Of a stretch of DNA of 64,000 bases, positions 54,414 to 63,004 are shown piece after piece. Position 1 is the first letter of the stretch. Each line of letters opens with the position of its first letter. The notes beneath the pieces were generated by a model. It saw only the letters and a list, made by a program, of their open reading frames with translations, was not told where the DNA came from and did no database searches. The position numbers and the translations under genes were made by a program. Location: assembly GCF_014851765.1 (NCBI RefSeq), contig NZ_JACVAI010000001.1, positions 744,001-808,000 on the forward strand, read 5' to 3'. Origin of the DNA: Pseudomonas sp. PDM04. GTDB lineage: Bacteria; Pseudomonadota; Gammaproteobacteria; Pseudomonadales; Pseudomonadaceae.

Positions 54414-55589
54414 CTACGCGTCGAGTAACAGACGCTGCAGCTGCTCGACCACGAAGTCCTGTTGTTGATCGCTCAGCAGGGGAAACATCGGCAGGCTGAT
54501 GGCCTCGGTGAAATAACGCTCGGCCTGGGGAAAATCACCCTCGGCAAATCCCAGGTCACGGTAGTACGGCTGCAAATGCACCGGAATATAGTGCAGGTTC
54601 ACGCCGATTCCGGCCTCCCGCAAACCGTCGAACACCTGACGCTGACTGAGGTGGATCCGCTCGGTCTGTAACCGCACTACATACAGATGCCACGCCGACT
54701 CAGCCCCCGGCTGCGCGCCCGGCAACGTCACTGGCAAGTGCGCCAGCAATCGCTCATAGCGGGCCGCCAATTCACGGCGACGGGCGATGAAGTCATCGAG
54801 TCTGTTCAGTTGGGACAGACCGAGTGCCGCATGCAAGTCGGTCATGCGGTAATTGAAGCCCAGCTCAAGTTGCTGGTAGTACCACAAACCGCTTGGCGGC
54901 ACCTTCATCAGCGCCGGATCCCCGGTAATGCCGTGGCTGCGCAACCGACGCAGGCGTTCGGCATACTCGGGATTGTTGGTCAGCACCATGCCGCCTTCGG
55001 CGCTGGTGATGATCTTGACCGGATGAAAGCTGAAAATCGTCATGGCTGCATATTGCCCACAGCCGACCGGTCGCCCCAGGTACGAAGCGCCCACTGCATG
55101 GGCGGCATCTTCGATCAGGACGAAGCCATAGCGCTCGGACAATTGCGCGAGGGTCCGCATGTCGCAACTCTGACCGGCGAACGCCACCGCGATCACCACC
55201 TTGGGCAGTTTTCCGATCGCTTCTGCCACCTTGAGTTTCTCTGCCAGCAGGCGCGCGTCCAGGTTCAGGGTCTGCGGATCGATGTCGACGAAATCGACCT
55301 CGGCTCCGCAGTAGCGTCCACAGTTGGCCGAGGCGACGAAGGTGTTCGGGCTGGTCCAGAGATAATCACCCGGGCCCAGCCCGGCCGTCAGACAGGCAAT
55401 GTGCAGGGCCGCCGTCGCATTGCAAACGGCGACCGCGTGCAGCGCCTGACAGTGATCGGCCAGGGACTTTTCGAAACGTTCAATGGTCGGCCCCTGTGTC
55501 AGCCAAGGCGACTGGAGCACGTTCATGACCGCGTCGATATCCGCCTGATCGATATCTTGTCGGCCATAGGGGATCGGGTAAGGCATCAT
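54414..55589 (-). CDS. pseC: PseC-like UDP-4-keto-sugar aminotransferase
   Basis: 391 aa DegT/DnrJ-type PLP enzyme. The Schiff-base lysine is Lys192 in FSFHPVKIITSAEGG, with IEDAAHAVGASYLG before it. It closely fits PseC, which aminates UDP-4-keto-6-deoxy-L-AltNAc. Several ATGs are crowded at the start; the one at 55587-55589 overlaps the stop of the small upstream frame (ATGA) and is used here. No PseB, which would supply its substrate, is present beside it. Confidence 0.9.
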   Translation of the reverse strand: MMPYPIPYGRQDIDQADIDAVMNVLQSPWLTQGPTIERFEKSLADHCQALHAVAVCNATAALHIACLTAGLGPGDYLWTSPNTFVASANCGRYCGAEVDFVDIDPQTLNLDARLLAEKLKVAEAIGKLPKVVIAVAFAGQSCDMRTLAQLSERYGFVLIEDAAHAVGASYLGRPVGCGQYAAMTIFSFHPVKIITSAEGGMVLTNNPEYAERLRRLRSHGITGDPALMKVPPSGLWYYQQLELGFNYRMTDLHAALGLSQLNRLDDFIARRRELAARYERLLAHLPVTLPGAQPGAESAWHLYVVRLQTERIHLSQRQVFDGLREAGIGVNLHYIPVHLQPYYRDLGFAEGDFPQAERYFTEAISLPMFPLLSDQQQDFVVEQLQRLLLDA

Positions 55590-55663
55590 GAGCATGACTC
55601 GACACAATGCCCAACGAGCAAGCCGATACGCCTGTCTTTAACCATCCGTTTGCCGTTGAACAT
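55586..55663 (-). pseudogene. Probable pseB remnant: 25-codon reading frame with own ribosome binding site
   Basis: Minus-strand frame MFNGKRMVKDRRIG...SCS, preceded by GAGGA 8 bp upstream of its ATG. Its TGA overlaps the pseC ATG by 4 bp. MFNGK is the characteristic opening of PseB (UDP-GlcNAc 4,6-dehydratase), which normally lies directly before pseC; the next residues should be a TGGTGSFG nucleotide-binding loop but are not. The simplest reading is a deletion that kept the start of pseB and fused it to the pseC leader. A five-residue match could be chance, and a bona fide leader peptide remains possible. Confidence 0.5.
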
Positions 55664-55683
55664 GTGACGATTCCTCATCTTGA

Positions 55684-58629
55684 TCAGACCGCCTGCTGCA
55701 GCAAATGCGCCCAGTCCACACTGGAGGCTGTGCCAAGCGTGAAGCCTTTGCCGGTCGGGACCAGGTTCTGGTTGTAGGCGCTGTCTTGGGCAAAACGACC
55801 CTGCCACTTGTCGTGCAGGGCCGCGCGCGCTTGGGATGCCTCGGGCAACACGCCTGGGTGCAGCAGTTGCGCCTGAGGTGTCCAGACGGTGAGGTAACCT
55901 GCGTCGGCGACTTTCAGGCACAGGTCGACATCGGCGAAGGCTTCGGCAAAATGCTCTTCATCCATCCCGCCAACCGCGTCAAACAGATCCTTGCGAACCA
56001 TCAGGCACACGCCGGACACCGCCGAATAGTTCTGCTCGGCCTGATGGCCATTCATGTAGCCCCGGGCGTCCTTGCCTTCGCCGACAAAGACTGAACCGAT
56101 ATCGCCATTGCCGCTCAAGACCAGGCCGCCCTGGGTGGTGACGCCGCGGATGTCCATCAATTTGGCGCCGACGATGCCGACTTCCGGGCGCTGAGCCTGG
56201 TTGAGCATCGCGTCGAGCCAGTTGGCATTGAACACCTGGGATTCGGCGGACATCAGCACCAGGTACTCACCCTTGGCTTCGGCGCTCGCCGCGTTGAACA
56301 ATGCCGAGTCGCTCAGACGCTGGCCGGTGCGCAGCACACGAATGCGTTCGCCCTTGCCTTCCAGGTCGCTCAGCCATTTGGCGAGTTCTGGTGACGGGCT
56401 GTGGTTATCGACGATCAGAACTTCATTGCGCTGGTAACGGGTACGTTGCAGGACGCCGACCAGCGCACGCTGCAAGTGCTCCAGGTTGTCCTTGTTTTGA
56501 AGGATGATCGACACCATCGGTCGCTGGGCATGCTGATAGTCAATCTGCCAGGTCTGTGGCAACGCCGATGTGACCTGGCCACGATAACCGCGATTGGCCA
56601 GGTGGCGCGTCAGGACCTGACGCTCCTGGGCATTTTCCTCGGCAGCCGGCTCGTTACAGATCAGCAAAGGCTCAGCCAAGTGCGCCAGACCAACCAGGCC
56701 ACGGTCTTCGACCAGACGCAACAGCAGGTCAAACTCCAGCGCCTGCGGGTAGTTCGCGGAAAGGCCATTGGCCTCGACCCACACTTCGCGCCGGATCAAC
56801 CAGTGTCGCGCCATCAGCGACGGCACGGTTTGCAGCAGGTCGAGGTTCAACCCGGGGCGGAATACATCCCTCAAGGCACCATTGCCGTGACGATGGATTT
56901 CGTCCATCGCCACCGCACGCACACCCTCGGCGCCGATCAGCTCCAGGCTGGCGCGCAGCAACCCGCTTGGGGTCAACTGGTCGCCAGCTTCGCCCATCAG
57001 GAGCCAGTCGACTGTCGTCTGGGCAACGGTCTGGTTGATGCGCTCCACGTAGTTGCCGGTGGTGACTTTGACAAAGTGCACGGTGTCGCGCACGGAGGTG
57101 GTTGCCGGCAAGTCACCGGTGGTGAACACCATCACTTTGAAGGCTTTGCAGTAACCGTTGACCAGGCTGTCGAAGGTCGCCTGCAACTTGACCATGTCAG
57201 CGTCGAGGTCCAGCAGCACGATGCCGAATTGTGGCCCTCCCTCGTGCCTGGCCAGGTGCGCGGCAATCGCCGACAGTTGCGCGGCATCGGGATTGCGTGC
57301 TTCGAGCCAAGCCAGCAAACGACCCGACGGCATGTTCTTGAGCAATGCCTGATCATCCTGGCCCGGCACCGATTCCAGGCGCTCGGACCAGGCTTTCAGC
57401 CGCAGGTAATCGTCCTTCTCCGCGGTGCCTTCCAGTGATTTGACCAGACGTTTGACCACCGCGCGGTTGAACCGGTTCAAGCTCAACGCCTCCCACAAAC
57501 GGGCGCGTACTGTGCGATCGTTGTCGTTGGGTTGAATGCGCATCAGCTCTTGCTGCCTGAGCAGGATCCCTTCGAGTTCCTCCAATTGCAGGCGGCCGGC
57601 GGGCATGGCATGCATCAGGAATTCGAACTCGCTCAGCAGGTCGAACATCGGCTTGTTGTAGAACGGCATTTCCACGAACTGCTCGGGGCCGAACGAGCGG
57701 ATCGGATCGCTCTCCAACTCTGTCCAGATCGAACGGAAAATCAATGTGCCTTTTAGCGAGCGGCCCCCGAGCAGGCATTCGGCCATGGCATTGAAACTGT
57801 TCAGCGCGATCTGCTTGACCTCGGCCGGATCGCGACCCTCTTCACTGAACTGCGTCGGAACAGAGGCCAGGAACTCGGCGAACCGCTCCCGGTCGGCGAC
57901 CGTTTTCGCATCCTTGTAGGTCAGCACAGTCAATACGTCGGTGTTATGGGCTGAACCACCATAGTTCGCCTCACGTACCGCGAACGGGATTGGCAGGATC
58001 CGAGCCTTGGCACACGCGAGCATAAAGAACGCGTGGCCGATTTCCTGCCACTCGAAACTGGTGTCGGCAGGCATCTGGTTGTAGCACCGTTGCAGCAGGT
58101 CGGTGCGGGTTACCGCATAGAACGGCGGCAGGAACTGCCCCATGAAATCCATGACCCGATCTTCAGGTCGCGGCGAGTTGTAATCCTCCTGCACCCGTCG
58201 GTCACGGCGGTAGTAATTCGTTTCGGTGGCGCGGGCCAGGTACATCATCCCGTACCCATGGCACATGCCGTAATCGGAATTGGCCTGCAGGAACTCGACC
58301 GAGGCGACGAGCGCGTCATGAATCAGGAAGTCGTCGTCGGCGGCCAGCACCATGAACGGTGTGGAAACCTCGTTGACCCCGTAAACCAGCTTGGACTGGA
58401 TGCCCCAGTAGCCGTACTGCGGCAAATGCCGGTAATCGATGGTGTCCGCGATCGACCCGGCGCCGTCGAGCGCCACCTCGGACGAATCAAGGACCAGAAT
58501 CTTGCAAGGCAGCGTTTTGTAGTACTGCAATGCCCTGCGCAAAAACGCCGGGCGATTGTGTGAAAGCAACACCAGAGTGAACTGCTCACTCAGGGGCAAT
58601 GTGTTTTCAGAACCGTGAATGCCTTGCAT
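55684..58629 (-). CDS. Large two-domain glycosyltransferase (TIGR00180/GT2 type)
   Basis: 981 aa from the ATG at 58627-58629 (GGGG 6 bp upstream; a GTG four codons earlier has no such site). The N-terminal GT-A domain (about 10-250) shows FTLVLLSHNRPAFLRRAL and the DDDF acidic motif (VLAADDDFLI). A middle helical region covers about 260-460. A second GT-like domain shows FGIVLLDLDADM, and a C-terminal GT2 domain (about 715-960) has VSIILQNKDNLEHLQRAL and IVDNHSPSPELA. It probably adds more than one sugar to a growing flagellin glycan. It sits between the CmcI-like gene and the pseB remnant. Confidence 0.88.
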   Translation of the reverse strand: MQGIHGSENTLPLSEQFTLVLLSHNRPAFLRRALQYYKTLPCKILVLDSSEVALDGAGSIADTIDYRHLPQYGYWGIQSKLVYGVNEVSTPFMVLAADDDFLIHDALVASVEFLQANSDYGMCHGYGMMYLARATETNYYRRDRRVQEDYNSPRPEDRVMDFMGQFLPPFYAVTRTDLLQRCYNQMPADTSFEWQEIGHAFFMLACAKARILPIPFAVREANYGGSAHNTDVLTVLTYKDAKTVADRERFAEFLASVPTQFSEEGRDPAEVKQIALNSFNAMAECLLGGRSLKGTLIFRSIWTELESDPIRSFGPEQFVEMPFYNKPMFDLLSEFEFLMHAMPAGRLQLEELEGILLRQQELMRIQPNDNDRTVRARLWEALSLNRFNRAVVKRLVKSLEGTAEKDDYLRLKAWSERLESVPGQDDQALLKNMPSGRLLAWLEARNPDAAQLSAIAAHLARHEGGPQFGIVLLDLDADMVKLQATFDSLVNGYCKAFKVMVFTTGDLPATTSVRDTVHFVKVTTGNYVERINQTVAQTTVDWLLMGEAGDQLTPSGLLRASLELIGAEGVRAVAMDEIHRHGNGALRDVFRPGLNLDLLQTVPSLMARHWLIRREVWVEANGLSANYPQALEFDLLLRLVEDRGLVGLAHLAEPLLICNEPAAEENAQERQVLTRHLANRGYRGQVTSALPQTWQIDYQHAQRPMVSIILQNKDNLEHLQRALVGVLQRTRYQRNEVLIVDNHSPSPELAKWLSDLEGKGERIRVLRTGQRLSDSALFNAASAEAKGEYLVLMSAESQVFNANWLDAMLNQAQRPEVGIVGAKLMDIRGVTTQGGLVLSGNGDIGSVFVGEGKDARGYMNGHQAEQNYSAVSGVCLMVRKDLFDAVGGMDEEHFAEAFADVDLCLKVADAGYLTVWTPQAQLLHPGVLPEASQARAALHDKWQGRFAQDSAYNQNLVPTGKGFTLGTASSVDWAHLLQQAV

Positions 58630-58683
58630 ATCCTTCCCCACCGCAAATCTATTGCTTGATGAACACTTGAATGAAGTTATCGC

Positions 58684-59412
58684 TTAACGGACGCGACGCA
58701 GGTAGCCGTCCGGTGCGACGGTGATCAGCAGCTTGCTGTGAATCGCCTGGTCAATCTCGAAATCGCGGTTTTCTTCCAGGTAGGCCCAGACGGCGGTCTT
58801 GGGGTTGTCACCCTTGCCCCATGGACGATCCGGGAAAGCATCCTCGGGCATGTCTTCGACAACGGTGTCCATGACCACGCAGTAACTGCCCACCGAGACC
58901 ATCGGCGCATACAGGCGCAACTCTTCCAGCACGTGTTCGTGGGTGTGATTGGAGTCCAGTACCACCAGGACTTTCTTGCCCTGAATGCGCTCGCGTATCT
59001 GATCGACAATCGCACTGTCGATGCTCGACCCTTGAATCATCTGAATGCGCTTGCTCATCGGATGGGCCTCGATCGCTTCGCGGTTGTGCTGGCGAATGTC
59101 GATGTCGACGCCCAGCACCTCACCGTGGCCGATCAGCTCGAGCATCGAGGCGTAGAACACCAGCGACCCGCCATGGGCGATGCCGGTCTCGACGATCACA
59201 TCCGGGCGCAGGTCCCAGATGATTTCCTGCATAGCCACCATGTCCTGGGGGAACTGAATGATCGGCCGGCCCATCCAGCTGAAGTTGTAGGTGTATTTGT
59301 GCCGGGCCGTGGTGCCCACCCAGTCCAGGGATTCGGTCTGCAAGGCTTTGTCCTGCTTTAGACCTTCGATGTTGCCTTTGACTTCTTCGCGAAACTGTTC
59401 ATGGGGGTTCAT
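58684..59412 (-). CDS. CmcI-like (cephalosporin hydroxylase family) methyltransferase
   Basis: 242 aa. The pattern RPIIQFPQDMVAMQEIIWDLRPDVIVETGIAHGGS followed by GVDIDIRQHNREAIEAHPM and VLVVLDSNHTHEHVLEEL is that of the CmcI/rhamnosyl O-methyltransferase family, named hydroxylase but with a SAM-methyltransferase fold. It likely O-methylates a sugar of the glycan. The start is the ATG at 59410-59412; an upstream extension into the acyltransferase gene is spurious. Confidence 0.88.
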   Translation of the reverse strand: MNPHEQFREEVKGNIEGLKQDKALQTESLDWVGTTARHKYTYNFSWMGRPIIQFPQDMVAMQEIIWDLRPDVIVETGIAHGGSLVFYASMLELIGHGEVLGVDIDIRQHNREAIEAHPMSKRIQMIQGSSIDSAIVDQIRERIQGKKVLVVLDSNHTHEHVLEELRLYAPMVSVGSYCVVMDTVVEDMPEDAFPDRPWGKGDNPKTAVWAYLEENRDFEIDQAIHSKLLITVAPDGYLRRVR

Positions 59413-59440
59413 TGCAACTCTCCAAAAATAGGGAAACGGC

Positions 59441-60106
59441 TTACTGGAACACCCTACCGTCCGGATAGGGCACCGCGTTGGTCTTGATGATCCTGGCGGG
59501 GTTGCCCACCACGACCGAATAATCCGGAACATCCTTGGTCACTACCGCACCCGCACCGATGGTGACCCAGCGGCCGATACGCAGGCGCGGCAGGATCGTG
59601 GCATTGGTACCAATGAACGTGCCGTCGCCGATGTCCACGCAACCGGCGATGCACACACCCGGTGCCATGAAGACCGTGTGACCGATTCGTCCTTCGTGCC
59701 CGACAACGCTGCCGGCACTGATGCTGGTGTTGTCGCCGAGTGTCACTTCGGCCTGCATGATCACGCCTTCCTGCAAGTAGCTGCCCTGCCCCATGCGAAT
59801 CATGGTCAGGTCGATACCCGGATGGACGAACTGGCCCAGGATGGCGCCGGCCTCTACCAATTGACGGGTCGTCTCGTAGCGCAGGCGGGTGCTGCCGGTG
59901 ATCAGGTTGACGAAGCGCACGTCGGGACCGTTGAGTTCGCTCACCCGGTCCGAACCGCCCACCACCGGCACGCCATGGAACGGTTTGCCCTGTTTGCCCG
60001 GGTCGTTGTCCAGGAACGCAAACTCGACATTCGGCGTGCTGCGCTTCACCGCGTGGAGCATGCGCACCGCTTCCGGGTTAGCCGCGCCCAGCAGATAAAC
60101 CTTCAC
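59441..60106 (-). CDS. PglD/NeuD-type sugar N-acyltransferase (left-handed beta-helix)
   Basis: 221 aa starting at a GTG that overlaps the aminotransferase stop by 4 bp. An N-terminal Rossmann-like nucleotide-sugar domain (MKVYLLGAANPEAV, about 1-85) precedes hexapeptide repeats (SISAGSVVGHEGRIG, GTFIGTNATILPRLRIGRWVTIGAGAVV). It would acylate the amino group made by the preceding aminotransferase, using acetyl-CoA or another acyl donor. Confidence 0.9.
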   Translation of the reverse strand: MKVYLLGAANPEAVRMLHAVKRSTPNVEFAFLDNDPGKQGKPFHGVPVVGGSDRVSELNGPDVRFVNLITGSTRLRYETTRQLVEAGAILGQFVHPGIDLTMIRMGQGSYLQEGVIMQAEVTLGDNTSISAGSVVGHEGRIGHTVFMAPGVCIAGCVDIGDGTFIGTNATILPRLRIGRWVTIGAGAVVTKDVPDYSVVVGNPARIIKTNAVPYPDGRVFQ

Positions 60107-61224
60107 GACACCGGTCTCTTTGCCAGCAACGCGCGCACGACATCGACCACCCGCTGTTGATCGACATCTGTCATGTCGTGGTAGCTCGGCAGATTGAAAG
60201 CGCGTTCCGGCAGGGCGAACGCCACTGGCGTGTCGACCACGTACTGCTCGAACATGGGCAGCGACGACAACGGCCAGAAGAACACCCTGGCGTCGATATC
60301 CGCCGCCTGGAAAGCGGCGATCAACTCGTCGCGATGAACCCCGGTCCCGGCGTCGAACACCACCGTCGGCATCCAGTAGCCATTTCGCGAGTGAGCGGGC
60401 TCCGGGTTCAGGGCGACCCCCGGCAACCCCGCCAGAGCGCGGGCGTAGTTGGCGAAAATCTCGCGCTTGCGACGGATCAGCTCATCGATGCGTTCGACCT
60501 GGGCGCAACCGACGGCTGCCTGCAGGTTACTCATTTTGTACTTGAAGCCGACGAATTCGGGCCAGAACTGTTTGGTGCTGCCCGCGACCCGGCCATGGTT
60601 GGACAAGGTCAGAACCCGCTCGTACAAGGTTTTGTCCGAGGTGACGAAAATCCCGCCCTCACCCGTGGTGAGGGTCTTGGTGCCATGGAACGAGAACGCA
60701 CCGAAGGCCCCCAGGGAACCGGCGGCCTTGCCGCGCCACTGCGAGCCGATAGCCTCGGCGGCGTCTTCGATCACCGGCAGGTTGTGTTCACGACCGATCG
60801 CCAACAAGGCGTCCATGTCACACAGGTTGCCGTAGAGATGCACCGCTAGAATGGCTTTGGTCCGCGGGGTGATCGCACGCTTGACCTGCTCCGGGTCCAG
60901 GCACCAGCTGTCTGCCAGGACGTCGACGAACACCGGTCTGGCTCCCAGGTAGGTAATGGGCGCGGCCGAGGCGATCCAGTTGGTATTGGCCAGGATCACT
61001 TCATCGCCGGGGCCGATGTCCAGCGCAGCCATGCCCATGTGCAGCGCACCGGTGCAGCTGGAGGTCGCGATGGCATACGTAGCGCCGACATGCTCGGCAA
61101 AACCGTGTTCGAAACGCGTCAGGTACTCGTAGCAACGTGGGCCCCAGCCGTTCTGCACGGCGTCCAGGGCATAACGGGCTTCCAGTTCACCGACGCTCGG
61201 CTTGGTGTAATGAATTCTGCTCAT
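60103..61224 (-). CDS. DegT/DnrJ/EryC1/StrS nucleotide-sugar aminotransferase
   Basis: 373 aa PLP enzyme with the lysine at residue 183 in FSFHGTKTLTTGEGG, preceded by VIEDAAEAIGSQWRG. It is distinct from the PseC-like enzyme at 54414-55589. Adjacent CDP-4-keto-sugar genes suggest it aminates C-4 (or C-3) of a C-methylated 6-deoxyhexose. 4-bp overlaps tie it to the C-methyltransferase and the acyltransferase. Confidence 0.92.
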   Translation of the reverse strand: MSRIHYTKPSVGELEARYALDAVQNGWGPRCYEYLTRFEHGFAEHVGATYAIATSSCTGALHMGMAALDIGPGDEVILANTNWIASAAPITYLGARPVFVDVLADSWCLDPEQVKRAITPRTKAILAVHLYGNLCDMDALLAIGREHNLPVIEDAAEAIGSQWRGKAAGSLGAFGAFSFHGTKTLTTGEGGIFVTSDKTLYERVLTLSNHGRVAGSTKQFWPEFVGFKYKMSNLQAAVGCAQVERIDELIRRKREIFANYARALAGLPGVALNPEPAHSRNGYWMPTVVFDAGTGVHRDELIAAFQAADIDARVFFWPLSSLPMFEQYVVDTPVAFALPERAFNLPSYHDMTDVDQQRVVDVVRALLAKRPVS

Positions 61225-62447
61225 TGAATGCTCAACTCCGGAACAGCGACCACGAACCGTGCTCCCCACGCTTCGACCGAGGCGAATTGCTGGGTGATTT
61301 CAGCCAGCAGGTTCCACGGCAGCACCAGGATGAAGTCGGGTTTCTCGATCTCGATACGCTCGGGCGATACCACCGGGATTCGACTGCCCGGCAAGTACTT
61401 GCCCTGTTTGTGCGGGTTGGCGTCGGCCACCCAGGCCAGCAGATCCGCCTTGACCCCGGCGTAGTTGAGCAGGGTGTTGCCCTTGGCTGCCGCGCCATAA
61501 CCCACCACACGCTTGCCATCGGCCTTGGCCTGCAACAGGAAACGCAGCAGTTGGTGCTTGATGCGCTCGGCAGCCGGCGCCAGCGTCGCGTAGTAACCGG
61601 TGGTTTTCACCCCGGCGGCGAGTTCGGCCTGCAATTGCTGCTGAACCGCTGGCAATGCCGGTCGGCGCACACCGTCGATCCGCTGGACGAACACCCGCAG
61701 CGATCCCCCATGGGTCGGCAGTTGGCTGACGTCGAACACCTCCAGACCATTGCGCTCGCACAAGGCCTGCACGGCCGTCAGGGACAGGTAGGAATAGTGC
61801 TCGTGATACAGCGTGTCGAACTGCCGTCCAGCCATCAGCGTCAGCAGTTGCGGAAACTCGAAGGTCGCCACGCCGGTCGGCTTGAGCAAGGTGGCGAACC
61901 CGCCGAGGAAATCATTGATGTCTGGGACATGGGCCAGCACATTGTTGGCGGCCATCAGGTCGGCGGACCAGCCATCGTTGACCAACTGCGCAGCGGTCTC
62001 GCGGCCGAAGAACAGTTCACGGATCGCCAGGCCTTTTTTCCGCGCCGCCTGCGCGGTGCTGCGGGTGGGTTCGACCCCCAGGCAGGGGATCCCGTGCTCC
62101 GCCACGTATTGCAGCAGATAGCCGTCGTTGGCGGCGATTTCTACCACGCGGCTGCCGGCGTTCAGGTCGAAGCGCTCGACCATGTGCGCCACATAGCGCT
62201 CGGCATGGGCCAGCCAGGTACTGGAGAACGAACTGAAATAAGCGTACTCGGCGTCGAACAGGCTGTCAGCGCTGGTGTAATCCTCGGTCTGTACCAGCCA
62301 GCACTGCTGACACACCGCCACCTTCAGCGGCACCCATTGCTCGGACTGATCCATCTGATCGGCGCGCACATAGGCATTGGACGGTGGCGAGGTGCCCAGA
62401 TCGATCAGCGGCAGGGCCAGCGGAGTCCCGCAACCACGGCAGTTCAT
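61221..62447 (-). CDS. NDP-sugar C-methyltransferase (TylC3/EvaC-like)
   Basis: 408 aa. An N-terminal zinc-binding part has CRGCG and VCQQCW (residues 3-6 and about 46-50). The SAM domain shows VVEIAANDGYLLQYV, and a C-terminal Methyltransf_14-type domain shows VVGYGAAAKGNTLLNYAG. This three-part layout is typical of enzymes that add a methyl to C-3 of 4-keto-deoxysugars, giving branched-chain sugars. 4-bp overlaps with both neighbours. Confidence 0.93.
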   Translation of the reverse strand: MNCRGCGTPLALPLIDLGTSPPSNAYVRADQMDQSEQWVPLKVAVCQQCWLVQTEDYTSADSLFDAEYAYFSSFSSTWLAHAERYVAHMVERFDLNAGSRVVEIAANDGYLLQYVAEHGIPCLGVEPTRSTAQAARKKGLAIRELFFGRETAAQLVNDGWSADLMAANNVLAHVPDINDFLGGFATLLKPTGVATFEFPQLLTLMAGRQFDTLYHEHYSYLSLTAVQALCERNGLEVFDVSQLPTHGGSLRVFVQRIDGVRRPALPAVQQQLQAELAAGVKTTGYYATLAPAAERIKHQLLRFLLQAKADGKRVVGYGAAAKGNTLLNYAGVKADLLAWVADANPHKQGKYLPGSRIPVVSPERIEIEKPDFILVLPWNLLAEITQQFASVEAWGARFVVAVPELSIQ

Positions 62448-63004
62448 AGACGCACTCCAGCAAAGTGTTGATCCAGCAAGGGATGGCTGGAGTCCCTTGC
62501 CGACAGATTATTGACAGGCAACGGCCAGGCGATGGCCAGTCGTGGATCGTTCACGCTCAAGCCGGCTTCATGCGCAGGGGTGTAATCGGCGCTGTGCAGG
62601 TAAAGCAGCTCGGCGTCATCGGTCAGGGTCTGGAAGCCGTGGGCGAACCCGGCCGGAATCAGCAGGCTGCGACCGTCACCGGCACGCAGGTGTTCGGCAT
62701 GCCAGTGCAGGAAGGTGTCGGAGTCGGGACGCAAATCAACCGCCACGTCCCACACTTCGCCGCGCAGACACGTGATCAGCTTGGCTTCCGGTGCGTTGCC
62801 GTTCTGATAATGCAGACCGCGCACGCTGCCCCGCTCACGGGTTCGGGAGTGATTGATCTGGCGAATGTGGAAGGGCTGGCCGAAAGCGCCCAGGCTGCCT
62901 TCGCAGAACACCCGGGCGAAGTGTCCACGCTCATCCTCGAAACGTTTGTGCTGCACACTGAACAGTCCATCCAGGGGCAAGGCACTCAACAGGAATTCGC
63001 TCAC
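62444..63004 (-). CDS. NDP-4-keto-6-deoxyglucose 3,5-epimerase (RfbC-like)
   Basis: 186 aa cupin-fold epimerase starting at a GTG that overlaps the rfbG stop. Catalytic His is in VRGLHYQN, and PAGFAHGFQTLTDDAELLYLHSADY is family-typical. Usually such enzymes act on dTDP sugars; next to a CDP-glucose dehydratase it probably acts on CDP-4-keto-6-deoxyglucose and may epimerise only C-3 or C-5. The exact activity cannot be decided from sequence. Confidence 0.9.
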   Translation of the reverse strand: MSEFLLSALPLDGLFSVQHKRFEDERGHFARVFCEGSLGAFGQPFHIRQINHSRTRERGSVRGLHYQNGNAPEAKLITCLRGEVWDVAVDLRPDSDTFLHWHAEHLRAGDGRSLLIPAGFAHGFQTLTDDAELLYLHSADYTPAHEAGLSVNDPRLAIAWPLPVNNLSARDSSHPLLDQHFAGVRL

